Numbered from the stretch's first letter, positions 17,712 to 26,384 are shown. The stretch: DNA of 64,000 bases from JACQFK01 sp964619955 (GCA_964619955.1 CAZUJF010000013.1:60150-124149), one strand, 5' to 3'. Made by a program: numbers and translations. Notes: generated by a model from the letters alone, not told the origin.

Positions 17712-17825
17712 GGCCGAAGCGGCCCGGGCAGGATAACCCATAGTGAATACACGGTTAAAAATCTCAAAATTTGCGCGCTTGAGTTCAATGACTTCCTGAC
17801 CCGTTCAGTCTCATATGCCCTCCGA

Positions 17826-17844
17826 CCCCGGTCTTGCGCCGGGG
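17826..17844 (+). promoter_or_regulatory. 5'-leader hairpin before LamG gene
   Basis: CCCCGG, a 7-nt loop and CCGGGG lie just upstream of the AGGAAAGGG ribosome site of the gene at 17863, inside the 151-nt gap 17712-17862. The first part of that gap is unusually AT-rich (TTAAAAATCTCAAAATTTG) and probably contains the promoter, although no clear -35/-10 pair could be fixed. Confidence 0.35.
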
Positions 17845-17862
17845 CCAGGAAAGGGTGATGGG

Positions 17863-18984
17863 ATGCGTGACTTCACGGGCATGTTCACGGCGGCGCTTCT
17901 GATGGCGGGGGCCCTGCCCCTGGCGGCCCAGCAGGCGCCCGGTCAGGTCGGCTACTGGCCCCTCGACGAGAGCGCCGGCCCCTCCCTGGATCTCTCGGGC
18001 AGCGGCATCAGCGGCGCCTGGCTGGGGGGAGTCCTGGTGCCGGACACGGCCAATAAACAGGCCACGAGCTTTCCCAACGCCTCGGCCCTGACCTTCGACG
18101 GAACGGACGACTCCATCGACCTGGGAAATCCGGGCGTGCTGCCGACCGGCGCCGCGGCGCGGACGCTTTCCGCCTGGGCCCGGCCCACGAGCGTCGGCGG
18201 GACCTGGGCGTGGATCGCCGCTTTCGGCAGTCCGGCCACCGGCCAGGCCTTCTTCATCGGCCGCAACGCGACGACGCTGTACGGCGGGGGCTACGGCGAC
18301 GACATCAACGTTCCCGGCTTCTGGGCCGCCGACGTCGCCCACCACATCTCGCTCAGCTACGACGGGACGACCGCCCGCCTCTACTCGGACGGCGTCGAGA
18401 TCCTCGCGGCCCCCAAGACCTGGAATCTCGTCGCCGGCACCGCGCGCATCGGCCGGCAGGTCAACGGAGCGGCGGAATTCTGGACAGGTCAGATCGACGA
18501 GGTCCGGATCCATTCCCGGGTCCTCTCCCAGACCGAGATCGCGATCTTGGCCGGCGGCCTGCCCGCTCCCACGCTGCAGCCGGCGGCGCCGGCGACCGGC
18601 GCCATCACCCTCACGTGGAACGCTCCAGCCAACGCCCCGGCGCAGACCCTGGCCTATCCCTACACGTACCGCCTCTACAAGTCCACCAGCTCCGGCAGCG
18701 GGTTCACCCAGATCGCGGAACAGACCACGCTCGCGTACGTGGACGCCGCGGTGACGGAGGGCACGACCTATTACTACCGGGTCACGGCGGTCAGCGCCGG
18801 GGAGAGCGGGCCTTCCGCGGAGAGGTCTGCCACCCCCACCCCCTCGCAGCCTCGGTTCAACGATCACGAGGAAGGCTTCGCGGACGGCAAGTGCGCCTGC
18901 GGCAGCGCGGGCCTCGGGGGAGGAAGCGGAGCGGCGTTCCTGGGCCTCCTCCTGCTCGTTCTCGCGGCAGGGAGCCGCCGCTAG
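17863..18984 (+). CDS. Secreted LamG/FN3 protein with C-terminal sorting-type tail
   Basis: 373 residues. A signal peptide (FTAALLMAGALPLAAQQ) is followed by a LamG/concanavalin-like domain (GYWPLDESAG, LTFDGTDDSIDLG, GQIDEVRIHSRVLS) to about residue 235, then a fibronectin type III domain (ITLTWNAPANAPAQTL, YRLYKSTSSGSGF, YYYRVTAVSAGESGPS). The last 30 residues form a tripartite tail: Cys- and Gly-rich CACGSAGLGGGSG, a hydrophobic helix FLGLLLLVLA and a basic end GSRR. This resembles MYXO-CTERM or GlyGly-CTERM signals, which are cleaved to anchor or release surface proteins. The start follows AGGAAAGGG by 7 nt. Ligand unknown. Confidence 0.8.
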   Translation: MRDFTGMFTAALLMAGALPLAAQQAPGQVGYWPLDESAGPSLDLSGSGISGAWLGGVLVPDTANKQATSFPNASALTFDGTDDSIDLGNPGVLPTGAAARTLSAWARPTSVGGTWAWIAAFGSPATGQAFFIGRNATTLYGGGYGDDINVPGFWAADVAHHISLSYDGTTARLYSDGVEILAAPKTWNLVAGTARIGRQVNGAAEFWTGQIDEVRIHSRVLSQTEIAILAGGLPAPTLQPAAPATGAITLTWNAPANAPAQTLAYPYTYRLYKSTSSGSGFTQIAEQTTLAYVDAAVTEGTTYYYRVTAVSAGESGPSAERSATPTPSQPRFNDHEEGFADGKCACGSAGLGGGSGAAFLGLLLLVLAAGSRR

Positions 18985-19169
18985 GCCGCCGGCTTCTTCT
19001 TCCCCAGGCAACTCAGCACCACGAGGACCACTCCGGCCGTGATCACCCCCGCCGCGGCGGGCTTCTCGTACTCGCCGAAGGCTGAGAGGATGAACGAGCG
19101 GCGGCCCAGCAGCGGCCAGAGGAACGAGAGGCCGCCGAGCAGGATCAGGAACCAACCCCAGGATCTCAT
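18981..19169 (-). CDS. 62-residue two-helix membrane protein
   Basis: MRSWGWFLILLGGLSFLWPLL, a short loop with acidic and aromatic residues (GEYEKPAAA), then VITAGVVLVVLSCLGKKK. Two transmembrane helices with a basic tail. The ATG shares one base with the DUF4202 stop (TGATG) and has GGAGG 6-7 nt upstream, so it belongs to the sulfite reductase cluster. Its stop overlaps the convergent LamG gene by 4 nt (CTAG). Family not recognised. Confidence 0.6.
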   Translation of the reverse strand: MRSWGWFLILLGGLSFLWPLLGRRSFILSAFGEYEKPAAAGVITAGVVLVVLSCLGKKKPAA

Positions 19170-19741
19170 CACGCACCTCCGAGCGCCTGCACCACAAGGC
19201 GCCGCTCCGCCTCCGCCAGCGGCAGCGCGAGCGCCGCCCGGCGTCCGGATTCCGACATCTTACCCCAGCTCTTCCGCAGGATCTCCACCATCTTCTCCGG
19301 CTCCGTCTTGCGCGCGAAGTCCGGAAACTCGAACTGCAGGAAGACGAGGCAGGCGGCGTCCTCGAGCACCGCGCCCTCCGGATCCGCCGCGTGGTTCTTG
19401 CGCAGGATCAGGCTCCGCGCCTTGGCGACGGCCGCCTCGCCGTAGCCCGCCGCCGACATGATCCCGCCCAGCGCATCGGCGTGGACTTTCTTCAAGCCCT
19501 CCCGCCAGCGCAAGTAGCCTTCGCGGCCTTCGGGGAAACTCGAGCGCGGCACCTCCCAGCGTTTGAGATGCTGGGCGCGCACCGCGAGCAGCAGTTCCTC
19601 GCTCGCCTCCGGCGAAAGCCGCCGGGCCCACGCGACCCTCCGCTCCGAGTAGAGCAGTTCGCGGGGCCGGCCCTCCTCGCGGCGCGGGTCCTCCCCGTTC
19701 GCCGCGTCGACGGCCGCACAGGCGGCCTCGTAGGGACTCAT
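19169..19741 (-). CDS. DUF4202 domain-containing protein
   Basis: 190 residues. RELLYSERRVAWARRLSPEA, AVRAQHLKRWEVPRSSFPEG, YLRWREGLKKVHADALGGIM and LEDAACLVFLQFE match DUF4202. The conserved His, Arg and Glu/Asp residues (QHLKRW, LED) hint at a metal-dependent, HD-like helical enzyme, but activity is unknown. It overlaps the upstream gene by ATGA and the downstream membrane gene by TGATG. The setting next to a siroheme reductase suggests a role in sulfite or nitrite assimilation. Confidence 0.8.
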   Translation of the reverse strand: MSPYEAACAAVDAANGEDPRREEGRPRELLYSERRVAWARRLSPEASEELLLAVRAQHLKRWEVPRSSFPEGREGYLRWREGLKKVHADALGGIMSAAGYGEAAVAKARSLILRKNHAADPEGAVLEDAACLVFLQFEFPDFARKTEPEKMVEILRKSWGKMSESGRRAALALPLAEAERRLVVQALGGA

Positions 19742-20274
19742 GTCGCGCGCGCCACCCTCACGGTCAGCCGCGTGCGCGGATCGCGCGTGTCGCGGACGAG
19801 GGTCGCCGGCCCGCCCCAGACGGCCTTCGCGGCCTCCGCCAGCGCGGGCTGCAGCGCGGCGAACGCCTCGGGGCTGTTCGGCGCGGCCAGCCGGTCGTTC
19901 GAGAGCACCCAGGCCTCGCGCTCCCGGAACTTCAGCCCCTTCAGCTCGGGCTCCTGCTCGAGCAGCTCACAGGCCTGCAACCCCGCCCGCAGCACGGCCT
20001 CCAGCCGCTTCGCGAGATCCCCTTCGAGGGGCGTCTTCCGCGCGTAGAGCAGCCCGCGCGGGCCCTCGGTCTCGTCGATCATCAGGATCGCCTCGTGCGC
20101 GACCAGCACCACGCCCGGGCTCTGCGGCAGATGGGCGTAGTCGGCCACGTCGATCAGCGTCCCCGGCAGCGTCGACTTCTGGATCCAGCGGTGGAAGACG
20201 GGCACGAACAGCTCCAGCCCCGCCTTCGCGGGCTCCGCCAGGAAGAACTTCACGGCGATCTTGTGCAGATCCAT
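19738..20274 (-). CDS. Conserved hypothetical protein in sulfite/nitrite reductase cluster
   Basis: 178 residues. A strand-rich N-terminus KIAVKFFLAEPAKAGLELF, the striking FVPVFHRWIQKSTLPGTLID, VADYAHLPQSPGVVLVAHEA, DETEGPRGLLYARK, and later NDRLAAPNSPEAF. The FHRWIQ...DVADY pattern looks like a conserved family, but I cannot name it or assign an activity. AGGA precedes the ATG by 8 nt. It begins 9 nt after the reductase and overlaps DUF4202, so the three are almost certainly co-translated. Confidence 0.65.
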   Translation of the reverse strand: MDLHKIAVKFFLAEPAKAGLELFVPVFHRWIQKSTLPGTLIDVADYAHLPQSPGVVLVAHEAILMIDETEGPRGLLYARKTPLEGDLAKRLEAVLRAGLQACELLEQEPELKGLKFREREAWVLSNDRLAAPNSPEAFAALQPALAEAAKAVWGGPATLVRDTRDPRTRLTVRVARAT

Positions 20275-20283
20275 GACTTGATC

Positions 20284-22503
20284 CTATTGAAGCTTCAGGC
20301 GGCAGCTGTGCGCCGCTTCGATGAAGAGCTGCGCCTCCTCGACCAGCCGGTGCACGGCGTCCGCCGTGAACTCGGAGGGCGGCGTCTCCACCGCCTGGAA
20401 GTAGTACTGCGCGAACTTGCCGGCCGTATACGTGTCCCAGAACAGCTTCGGCTCCACGAAACGCTCCCGGAGCTCCTTCGCCACGAGCGCCGCGTCCCCG
20501 CCGATGTTCGGATTCTTCGTCGCCACCAGGCCGCGCGCCGCCGTCGTCATCGCCGACACGGCCTGCCCCGCCGCCTTCCTGAAATCCCCCGCCTCGAGCG
20601 TGACCTGGGCCTCGAAGACCTCCCGCTCGGCCGCGGCCAGCTCGAAGTCCACGGGACTCACCACCTCGCCGGCGCATTCGCCGATGCCCATGTCGCCCGT
20701 CGAATATTCGCGGGGGTCGCCCCAATCGCTCAGCAGGCTCCGGTCCGGATCCGCCGCCGGCACCTCCGCGAGCGATTCGATGAGCTGGCGGACGCGCACC
20801 TTGCCGATGCGCTTCGTCCAGGCCTGGAACGACTCGTCCTTCTGGCGCTCCTTGAGGAAGGCCTCCGTGAAGCGGTCCACCGCCTCGGGGATGCGCTTCG
20901 ACGGGATCGCGATCACCGCGAGACCGTAGGAGCCCGCGTTGTCGTCCATCTGCCCGCCCACCAGCACCTGGAAATGCGGGACCGCGAACGCGCCCTTCTT
21001 CCGGCTCACGCCGTAGAAGCCGAGGTCCGCCACGTGATGCTGGCCGCAGGAGTTGAAACAGCCGCTGACCTTGATGCGCAGGTCGCGCACCGCCTGGTCC
21101 ATCGCGAGAAAGCGCGCTCCGAGGCGCTCGCGGAGCTCGCCGGCGAGGCCGCGCGAAGAGGAGATGCCCAGCTTGCAGGTGTCCGTTCCCGGGCAGGCCG
21201 TGATGTCGACGATCGAGCCGCCCCCCGCCTCGCCGAGGCCGATGGCCTGCAGCCGCGCGTAGAGCGCGGGCAGGTCCGCCTCGCTCACCCAGCGGACGAG
21301 GAGGTTCTGCTCGACCGTGAGCCGGACCGTGCCCTCCGTGTAGTCCCGGGCGATATCCGCCAGGCCGCGCGCCTGCGGCGCCGTGAAGTCGCCCAGCGGC
21401 AGCGTCGCCGTGACGGCGCTGTAGCCCTCCTGGCGCTGGCGGTAGACGTTCGTCTGCGCCCAGGCGTCGAAGCCCGCGGGCTTCGTCTGCCCGTTCAGGC
21501 TCCTGCCGGGCCGGGAGCCCTTCTCGTCCGCGGAACCCAGGTCCTTGAGATGGGCCGTCCACGCGGGATCCTCGACGAGCGTCTTCCGCTCCTCGATCAC
21601 GAGGCGGCGGAACTCCTCGAGGCCGAGCTTGTTGACCAGAAACTTCAAGCGCGCGGTGTTCCGGTTCTTCTTCTCGCCGAGCCGCGCGAAGACGCGCGCG
21701 ATCGCCTGCGAAACAGGCAGCAGCTCCTCCTCGGGAAGGAACTCCTCGAAAAGCTTCGCCTGGTTCGGCACCGAGCCCAGGCCGCCGCCGACGAAGAGCT
21801 CGAAGCCGCGGCGGCCGTCCTTCTTCCGCGCGACGACGCCGATGTCGTGAATGCGGGCCAGGCCGCAGGCGTGTTCGCCGCAGCCCGAAAACGCGACCTT
21901 GAACTTGCGTCCGAAGTTCAGCGCATCCTTGTGTCCGAGCAGGAACTTCGCCGTCGCCTTCGCGTACGGCGTGACGTCGAAGGTCTCGTCCCGGCACACC
22001 CCCGCCAGCGGGCAGGCCGTGACGTTGCGCACCGTGTTGCCGCAGGCCTCGCGCGTCGTGATCCCGGCCGCCGCCAGGCGCCGGAACAGCGAGGGCGCGT
22101 CCTCGATGTGGACGAAGTGCAGCTGGATGTCCTGCCGCGTCGTGACGTGCAGGATCCCGTCCGAATACTCCTCCGCCAGCTCCGCGAGCGTCTCGAGCTG
22201 CGCGGGGTTGAGGCCGCCGTACGGGATCTTGATGCGCTGCATGCCCGGCGCGTCCCAGATCGTGGACGGGCCCTTGGTGAGCGCGGGGTTGGCGTAGGCG
22301 ATCGTCCGGGTCTGCAGCCCGTCGTGGCGGCTGCCCGCGTCGTAGCGCTGCCCGTAGGCCCCGCGGCGCAGGCGCGTCTCGGCGAAGACCTTCTCGTCGA
22401 TCTTGCCCTGCTTGCGCAGCTGGATCTCGGCCTCGAAGATGTCGATCTCGCGGCCCAGGTCCGCGGGAATGCGGGCCCCGAGGGTTTCCTTCCAAGTCCT
22501 CAT
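20284..22503 (-). CDS. Siroheme nitrite/sulfite reductase with helical C-terminal domain
   Basis: 739 residues, longer than the usual 500-600. The two-fold ferredoxin-like/siroheme architecture is clear. The canonical siroheme-[4Fe-4S] cysteines are C437-x5-C443 (ACPGTDTC) and C482-x3-C486 (GCFNSCGQHH). The first half has a matching set, C164-x5-C170 (ACPLAGVC) and C208-x4-C213 (GCGEHAC). Residues after about 600 form an all-helical, HEPN-like domain ending FIEAAHSCRLKLQ. It would reduce sulfite to sulfide (or nitrite to ammonia) with ferredoxin or a similar donor; motifs alone do not decide. GAGGT precedes the ATG. Three small genes follow in the same operon. Confidence 0.9.
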   Translation of the reverse strand: MRTWKETLGARIPADLGREIDIFEAEIQLRKQGKIDEKVFAETRLRRGAYGQRYDAGSRHDGLQTRTIAYANPALTKGPSTIWDAPGMQRIKIPYGGLNPAQLETLAELAEEYSDGILHVTTRQDIQLHFVHIEDAPSLFRRLAAAGITTREACGNTVRNVTACPLAGVCRDETFDVTPYAKATAKFLLGHKDALNFGRKFKVAFSGCGEHACGLARIHDIGVVARKKDGRRGFELFVGGGLGSVPNQAKLFEEFLPEEELLPVSQAIARVFARLGEKKNRNTARLKFLVNKLGLEEFRRLVIEERKTLVEDPAWTAHLKDLGSADEKGSRPGRSLNGQTKPAGFDAWAQTNVYRQRQEGYSAVTATLPLGDFTAPQARGLADIARDYTEGTVRLTVEQNLLVRWVSEADLPALYARLQAIGLGEAGGGSIVDITACPGTDTCKLGISSSRGLAGELRERLGARFLAMDQAVRDLRIKVSGCFNSCGQHHVADLGFYGVSRKKGAFAVPHFQVLVGGQMDDNAGSYGLAVIAIPSKRIPEAVDRFTEAFLKERQKDESFQAWTKRIGKVRVRQLIESLAEVPAADPDRSLLSDWGDPREYSTGDMGIGECAGEVVSPVDFELAAAEREVFEAQVTLEAGDFRKAAGQAVSAMTTAARGLVATKNPNIGGDAALVAKELRERFVEPKLFWDTYTAGKFAQYYFQAVETPPSEFTADAVHRLVEEAQLFIEAAHSCRLKLQ

Positions 22504-22545
22504 GAACGCTTGACCTCAATGGAACGCGGGGAATTCAGGGCCCGG

Positions 22546-22551
22546 ATGCTA
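22546..22551 (-). promoter_or_regulatory. -10 box TAGCAT, sulfite reductase operon
   Basis: TAGCAT on the minus strand lies 42 nt before the start codon, giving a conventional leader of about 35 nt with GAGGT as ribosome site. It is divergent from the kinase promoter. Confidence 0.4.
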
Positions 22552-22618
22552 CCACAGGCGGGCGCCCCGCTCCAAGCCCCACCCCCAGATTCCCTGAAGG
22601 CGGGAGCGCCCCGCGCGA

Positions 22619-22624
22619 TATACT
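22619..22624 (+). promoter_or_regulatory. -10 box TATACT, near-leaderless kinase gene
   Basis: TATACT, 9 nt (TCCCTCTGC) and ATG at 22634; no ribosome binding site is present. Transcription is predicted to begin 0-3 nt before the start codon. Confidence 0.5.
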
Positions 22625-22633
22625 TCCCTCTGC

Positions 22634-23878
22634 ATGCCCCCCCGCAGCGAGCCTGATTTCGGGAAACTCGCGGTCACCCTCGGATTCATGACCGCGGGGG
22701 ACCTCGACAAGATCCTCCGCCTCCAGGAGGACCTCGCCCGGATCGGGATCAAGCGCCGCGCGGGCGAACTCTGCCTCGAGAAGAAGATCCTCTCCCGCGA
22801 GCAGGTGCTTCTGGTCCTGCGCGCCCAGGGCAAGCGCATCCTCGCCTGCCACGCGTGCCGCAAGAGCTACAACATCCACAACTACAAGCCGACCGAGATC
22901 TACACCTGCAAACACTGCCAGGCGGAGCTCTCGCCGCCGGACAAGCCCGTGTCCCCGGAGGTCGTCGACGAGATCACGTCCTCCACCAGCGCGCACCGGA
23001 AGAAATCGGGCAAGGCGCGCCCCGCCTCCGGGGTCCCCCAGGAGCTCGCCCACCTCCTGCCCGGCTTCGAGATCGTCGAGCGCATCGGCCAGGGCGGCAT
23101 GGGCACCGTCTACAAGGCGCGCGACCTCATCGGCGGCCGCTGGATCGCCGTCAAGCTGCTCGCCCCCTTCCTCGCCGCGGACGAGGAATACGTGAAGCGC
23201 TTCTTCGTGGAGGCGCGCAACCTCCAGAAGCTGCACCATCCCAACATCGTCGGCGCCTACGACGCCGGCATCGCGGGGGACCACAAGTTCTTCGTGATGG
23301 AGTTCGTCGAAGGCCCCACGCTCGAGAAGGTCCTTCAGAAGAAGGGCATCCTCAAGGAGAGCCTCGCCCTGGAGATCACCCGGCAGATCGCGCAGGCCCT
23401 GGACTACGCCTGGACCCACAAGATCATCCACCGCGACATCAAGCCGCAGAACCTCATGATCACGCACGACCGCATCGTGAAGCTCTGCGACCTCGGGCTG
23501 TCCAAGGACGTGACGAGCGACGTGTCGCTGACGATGACGGGATCGGTCAACTGCTCCCCGCCCTTCGCCTCGCCCGAGCAGGCGCAGGGGCTCAAGGACA
23601 CGGACATCCGCAGCGACGTCTATTCGCTCGGCGTCACGCTCTTCCAGATGCTCTGCGGCGAGCTGCCCTTCAAGGGGAACTCGCCCGGCCAGTTCCTGCT
23701 GCAGCACGTCACGCAGAAGCCGCCGAATCCGCGCTCGAAGAACCCGAAGATGTCGCCGACGGTGTCGCAGCTGATCCTGCGCATGCTGGAGAAGGAGCCC
23801 AAGGACCGCCCCATGCCCGGCGAGGTGGCGAAGACCGTCACCAAGCTGCTCAACGCCCAGACCCTCAAGAAGGCGTAA
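22634..23878 (+). CDS. Ser/Thr protein kinase with N-terminal zinc ribbon
   Basis: 414 residues. Residues 1-70 resemble a MshEN-like helical module (KLAVTLGFMTAGDLDKILRL). CHAC at about 75 and CKHC at about 95 form a four-cysteine zinc ribbon. The kinase domain from about 145 has the Gly loop IGQGGMGTVYKA, VAF-type lysine IAVKLL, HRDIKPQNLM, a DLG variant of the DFG motif (CDLGLSKD), a PPFASPEQ activation segment and SDVYSLGVTLFQML. There is no transmembrane helix, so it is cytoplasmic, unlike typical PknB. The uup gene overlaps its stop by one base (TAATG). The FHA protein at 10522 is a possible phosphopeptide reader. Confidence 0.93.
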   Translation: MPPRSEPDFGKLAVTLGFMTAGDLDKILRLQEDLARIGIKRRAGELCLEKKILSREQVLLVLRAQGKRILACHACRKSYNIHNYKPTEIYTCKHCQAELSPPDKPVSPEVVDEITSSTSAHRKKSGKARPASGVPQELAHLLPGFEIVERIGQGGMGTVYKARDLIGGRWIAVKLLAPFLAADEEYVKRFFVEARNLQKLHHPNIVGAYDAGIAGDHKFFVMEFVEGPTLEKVLQKKGILKESLALEITRQIAQALDYAWTHKIIHRDIKPQNLMITHDRIVKLCDLGLSKDVTSDVSLTMTGSVNCSPPFASPEQAQGLKDTDIRSDVYSLGVTLFQMLCGELPFKGNSPGQFLLQHVTQKPPNPRSKNPKMSPTVSQLILRMLEKEPKDRPMPGEVAKTVTKLLNAQTLKKA

Positions 23879-25761
23879 TGTCCTCCCTCGCCCTGTCCGG
23901 CCTGAGCTTCGGATATTCCTCCCCGCCGCTGCTGGAGAACGTGAGCCTCAACATCGCCCACGGGGAGCGCGTGGGCCTGCTCGGACGCAACGGCGCGGGC
24001 AAATCCACGCTGCTGCGCCTGCTCGCCGGGGAGCTGACCCCCGAGTCCGGCACGCTCCGCTTCGAACCCGGCGCGCGCATCGCCTACCTCACCCAGGAGG
24101 TTCCCTCGGGGCTCGGCGGGAGCATTTTCGACCGGGTCGCGGACGGCCTGGGGCCCGCCGGCGGCGCCCTCGCGCTCTATCACCGGCTGCATCGGCAGAC
24201 GCTGACGGAGGCCGACCAGGTCCGCCTGGAGGAGGCCGTCGCCCGCCTGGGCGAGAACGGCGGCTGGGAGCAGCTGCACCGGATCGAGCGCACGCTGGTG
24301 GAAATGCAGCTCGACGGGGACCAGCTCTTCGACACGCTCTCGGCCGGACGCAAGCGCCGCGTGCTGCTCGCGCGGGCCATCGTCGGAAAGCCGGACGTCC
24401 TCCTGCTCGACGAGCCGACCAACCACCTCGACATCGACGCCATCGTCTGGCTGCAGGGTTTCCTGCTCGGGTACGGCGGCACCGTGATCTTCATCACGCA
24501 CGACCGGGCGTTCCTGCAGGCGCTGGCGACGCGCATCGTCGAGCTGGACCGCGGCCGCCTCTTCGATTTCGAGACGGACTACGAGACCTTCCTGAGCCGC
24601 CGCGACGAGCTGCTGGAGGCGGAGGCGCGGCAGCAGGCGCAGTTCGACAAGAAGCTCGCCGAGGAGGAGCGCTGGGTGCGCCAGGGGGTGAAGGCGCGGC
24701 GCAAGCGCAACGAGGGGCGCAAGCGGGCGCTGATCGCGATGCGGGAGGAGCGCCGCCGGCGGCGCAGCGAGGTCGGCACGGTGCGGTTTTCAGCGCCCGA
24801 GGCGACGCGCTCCGGCCAGCGGGTGGTGAAGGCGGACGCCGTGACGTTCGCCTACGGGGAGCGGGCGATCATCCGGGAATTCAGCACGGAGATCGGCCGC
24901 GGCGACCGCATCGGCCTGATCGGCCCCAACGGGGCGGGCAAGACGACGCTGCTGCGGATCCTGCTCGGCGAGCTGGAGCCGCGTTCGGGCACGGTCCAGC
25001 TCGGCACCCGGCGGCAGGTGGCCTACTTCGACCAGCTGCGGGCGCAGCTCGACGAATCCAAGACCGTTCTGGAATCCATCGCCGGCGGCCAGGAGGTCCT
25101 CGAGATCAACGGACAGCCGCGGCACCTGCTGGGCTATCTGCAGGATTTCCTCTTCACGCCGGAGCGGGCACGGATGCGCGTGGGCATGCTGTCGGGGGGC
25201 GAGCGCAACCGGCTGCTGCTCGCGCGGCTGTTCACGAAGCCCTCCAACGTGCTGGTGCTGGACGAGCCGACGAACGACCTGGATGCGGAGACGCTGGAGC
25301 TGCTGGAGGAGCTGCTGGCGGACTATCCGGGCACGGTGCTGCTGGTGAGCCACGACCGGGCGTTCCTGAACAACGTGGTGACGAGCACGATCGTGGTGGA
25401 CCCCGACGGCAGCGTGAAGGAGTACGCCGGCGGCTACGACGACTACCTGCAGCAGCGTCCCGCGGCCCCGCGGGCGGAGGCCAGGTCCGCGCCGCCTGCG
25501 GAAGCGCCGGCCGTGGTGCCGCCAGCCCCGCGCAAGCTGAGCTTCAAGGAGCAGCGCGAGCTGGAGGGACTGCCGAAGCAGATCGAGGACCTGGAGGCCC
25601 GCCAGCGGGAGCTCCACGAGCGGATGGCGGAGCCCGGCTGGCACCGTCAGGGGGCCGAGCGGCTGAGCGCGGCCACGTCCGAGCTGGAGCAGATCGAGCG
25701 CGACCTTGCGGCCGCCTACGCGCGCTGGGAGGCGCTGGAGCTCGTGGCGTCGAGGGGGTAG
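23878..25761 (+). CDS. uup: ABC-F family ATPase, Uup type
   Basis: 627 residues with two ABC domains: Walker A GRNGAGKST and GPNGAGKTT, signatures LSAGRKRRVLLARA and LSGGERNRLLLARL, Walker B LLLDEPTNHLDI and LVLDEPTNDLDA. An arginine-rich linker (KARRKRNEGRKRAL) separates them. The C-terminal coiled coil (FKEQRELEGLPKQIEDLEAR onward) is characteristic of Uup. No membrane segments, as expected for ABC-F. These proteins act on ribosomes or branched DNA intermediates. Translationally coupled to the upstream kinase. Its last 46 nt overlap the convergent gene at 25716. Confidence 0.92.
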   Translation: MSSLALSGLSFGYSSPPLLENVSLNIAHGERVGLLGRNGAGKSTLLRLLAGELTPESGTLRFEPGARIAYLTQEVPSGLGGSIFDRVADGLGPAGGALALYHRLHRQTLTEADQVRLEEAVARLGENGGWEQLHRIERTLVEMQLDGDQLFDTLSAGRKRRVLLARAIVGKPDVLLLDEPTNHLDIDAIVWLQGFLLGYGGTVIFITHDRAFLQALATRIVELDRGRLFDFETDYETFLSRRDELLEAEARQQAQFDKKLAEEERWVRQGVKARRKRNEGRKRALIAMREERRRRRSEVGTVRFSAPEATRSGQRVVKADAVTFAYGERAIIREFSTEIGRGDRIGLIGPNGAGKTTLLRILLGELEPRSGTVQLGTRRQVAYFDQLRAQLDESKTVLESIAGGQEVLEINGQPRHLLGYLQDFLFTPERARMRVGMLSGGERNRLLLARLFTKPSNVLVLDEPTNDLDAETLELLEELLADYPGTVLLVSHDRAFLNNVVTSTIVVDPDGSVKEYAGGYDDYLQQRPAAPRAEARSAPPAEAPAVVPPAPRKLSFKEQRELEGLPKQIEDLEARQRELHERMAEPGWHRQGAERLSAATSELEQIERDLAAAYARWEALELVASRG

Positions 25762-26384
25762 GCTGGTCTCCGGCGCTTTCGTTCGGCGAGGAGCTGCACC
25801 CCGACCCATAGGGCGCCCCAGAGTGCGGACATCCATCCGAGAACGGACAATATGGCCGACCCATGGGCGCCCAGCATGTGGATGGCGGAAGAGTCATGGC
25901 GCACGACGAGCCTCCTGGACTTCAGCAGCTCCGCATCCGCAGGCTCCACTTGGTACGTCAATAGAATCGGATCGCGCGCCTGGGGCCATCCGACCTTGAA
26001 CAGCGCCGACTCCGAAGCCGCCAGAGCTTCGTGTTCCGGAAGTTCAAACCAGTCAACGACCACGTCGGCTGAAAATTTCCACTTCAACCGCTCCAGACTG
26101 GCACGGGACGGCCGCCCTTCCCCGCCCTCGAGCAGCCCCAACATCGAGCCTTGGGAAAGCCTTCGGATCGAGACCGTATGGGCGCCGGGCGAATAGGGAA
26201 GCTCATAGCGGTGGACCGTCGTCAGATCTCGCGCCAGCTCCGACGCCCCTCGGAAAAAGAAGCAGGCACCGGTCCCGCAGCTCAGCCAGACCACCCCCAG
26301 ACCGATGCGCGCCCAGATGCGACGGTAGTACGAGGCGAAGACAAAAGGCGAAATCAGAATCGGGACGATAATCAGCCACGCCAT
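25716..26384 (-). CDS. Hypothetical membrane protein
   Basis: 222 residues. A first helix (LIIVPILISPFVFASYY), a second (IGLGVVWLSCGTGACFFF), a beta-rich extracytoplasmic domain of about 120 residues, and a third helix near the C-terminus (ILSVLGWMSALWGALWVGVQLLA) ending in RKRRRP. Base composition is less GC-biased than in neighbours. The family is not recognised. The C-terminal 15 codons are antisense to the end of uup, an unusual tail overlap that could make the two transcripts interfere. Confidence 0.6.
   Translation of the reverse strand: MAWLIIVPILISPFVFASYYRRIWARIGLGVVWLSCGTGACFFFRGASELARDLTTVHRYELPYSPGAHTVSIRRLSQGSMLGLLEGGEGRPSRASLERLKWKFSADVVVDWFELPEHEALAASESALFKVGWPQARDPILLTYQVEPADAELLKSRRLVVRHDSSAIHMLGAHGSAILSVLGWMSALWGALWVGVQLLAERKRRRPAYPLDATSSSASQRA

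Noticed and set aside
17712..17862. c-di-GMP or other known riboswitch before the LamG gene
   Set aside because: The AT-rich stretch and single hairpin do not match any riboswitch core I could recognise.
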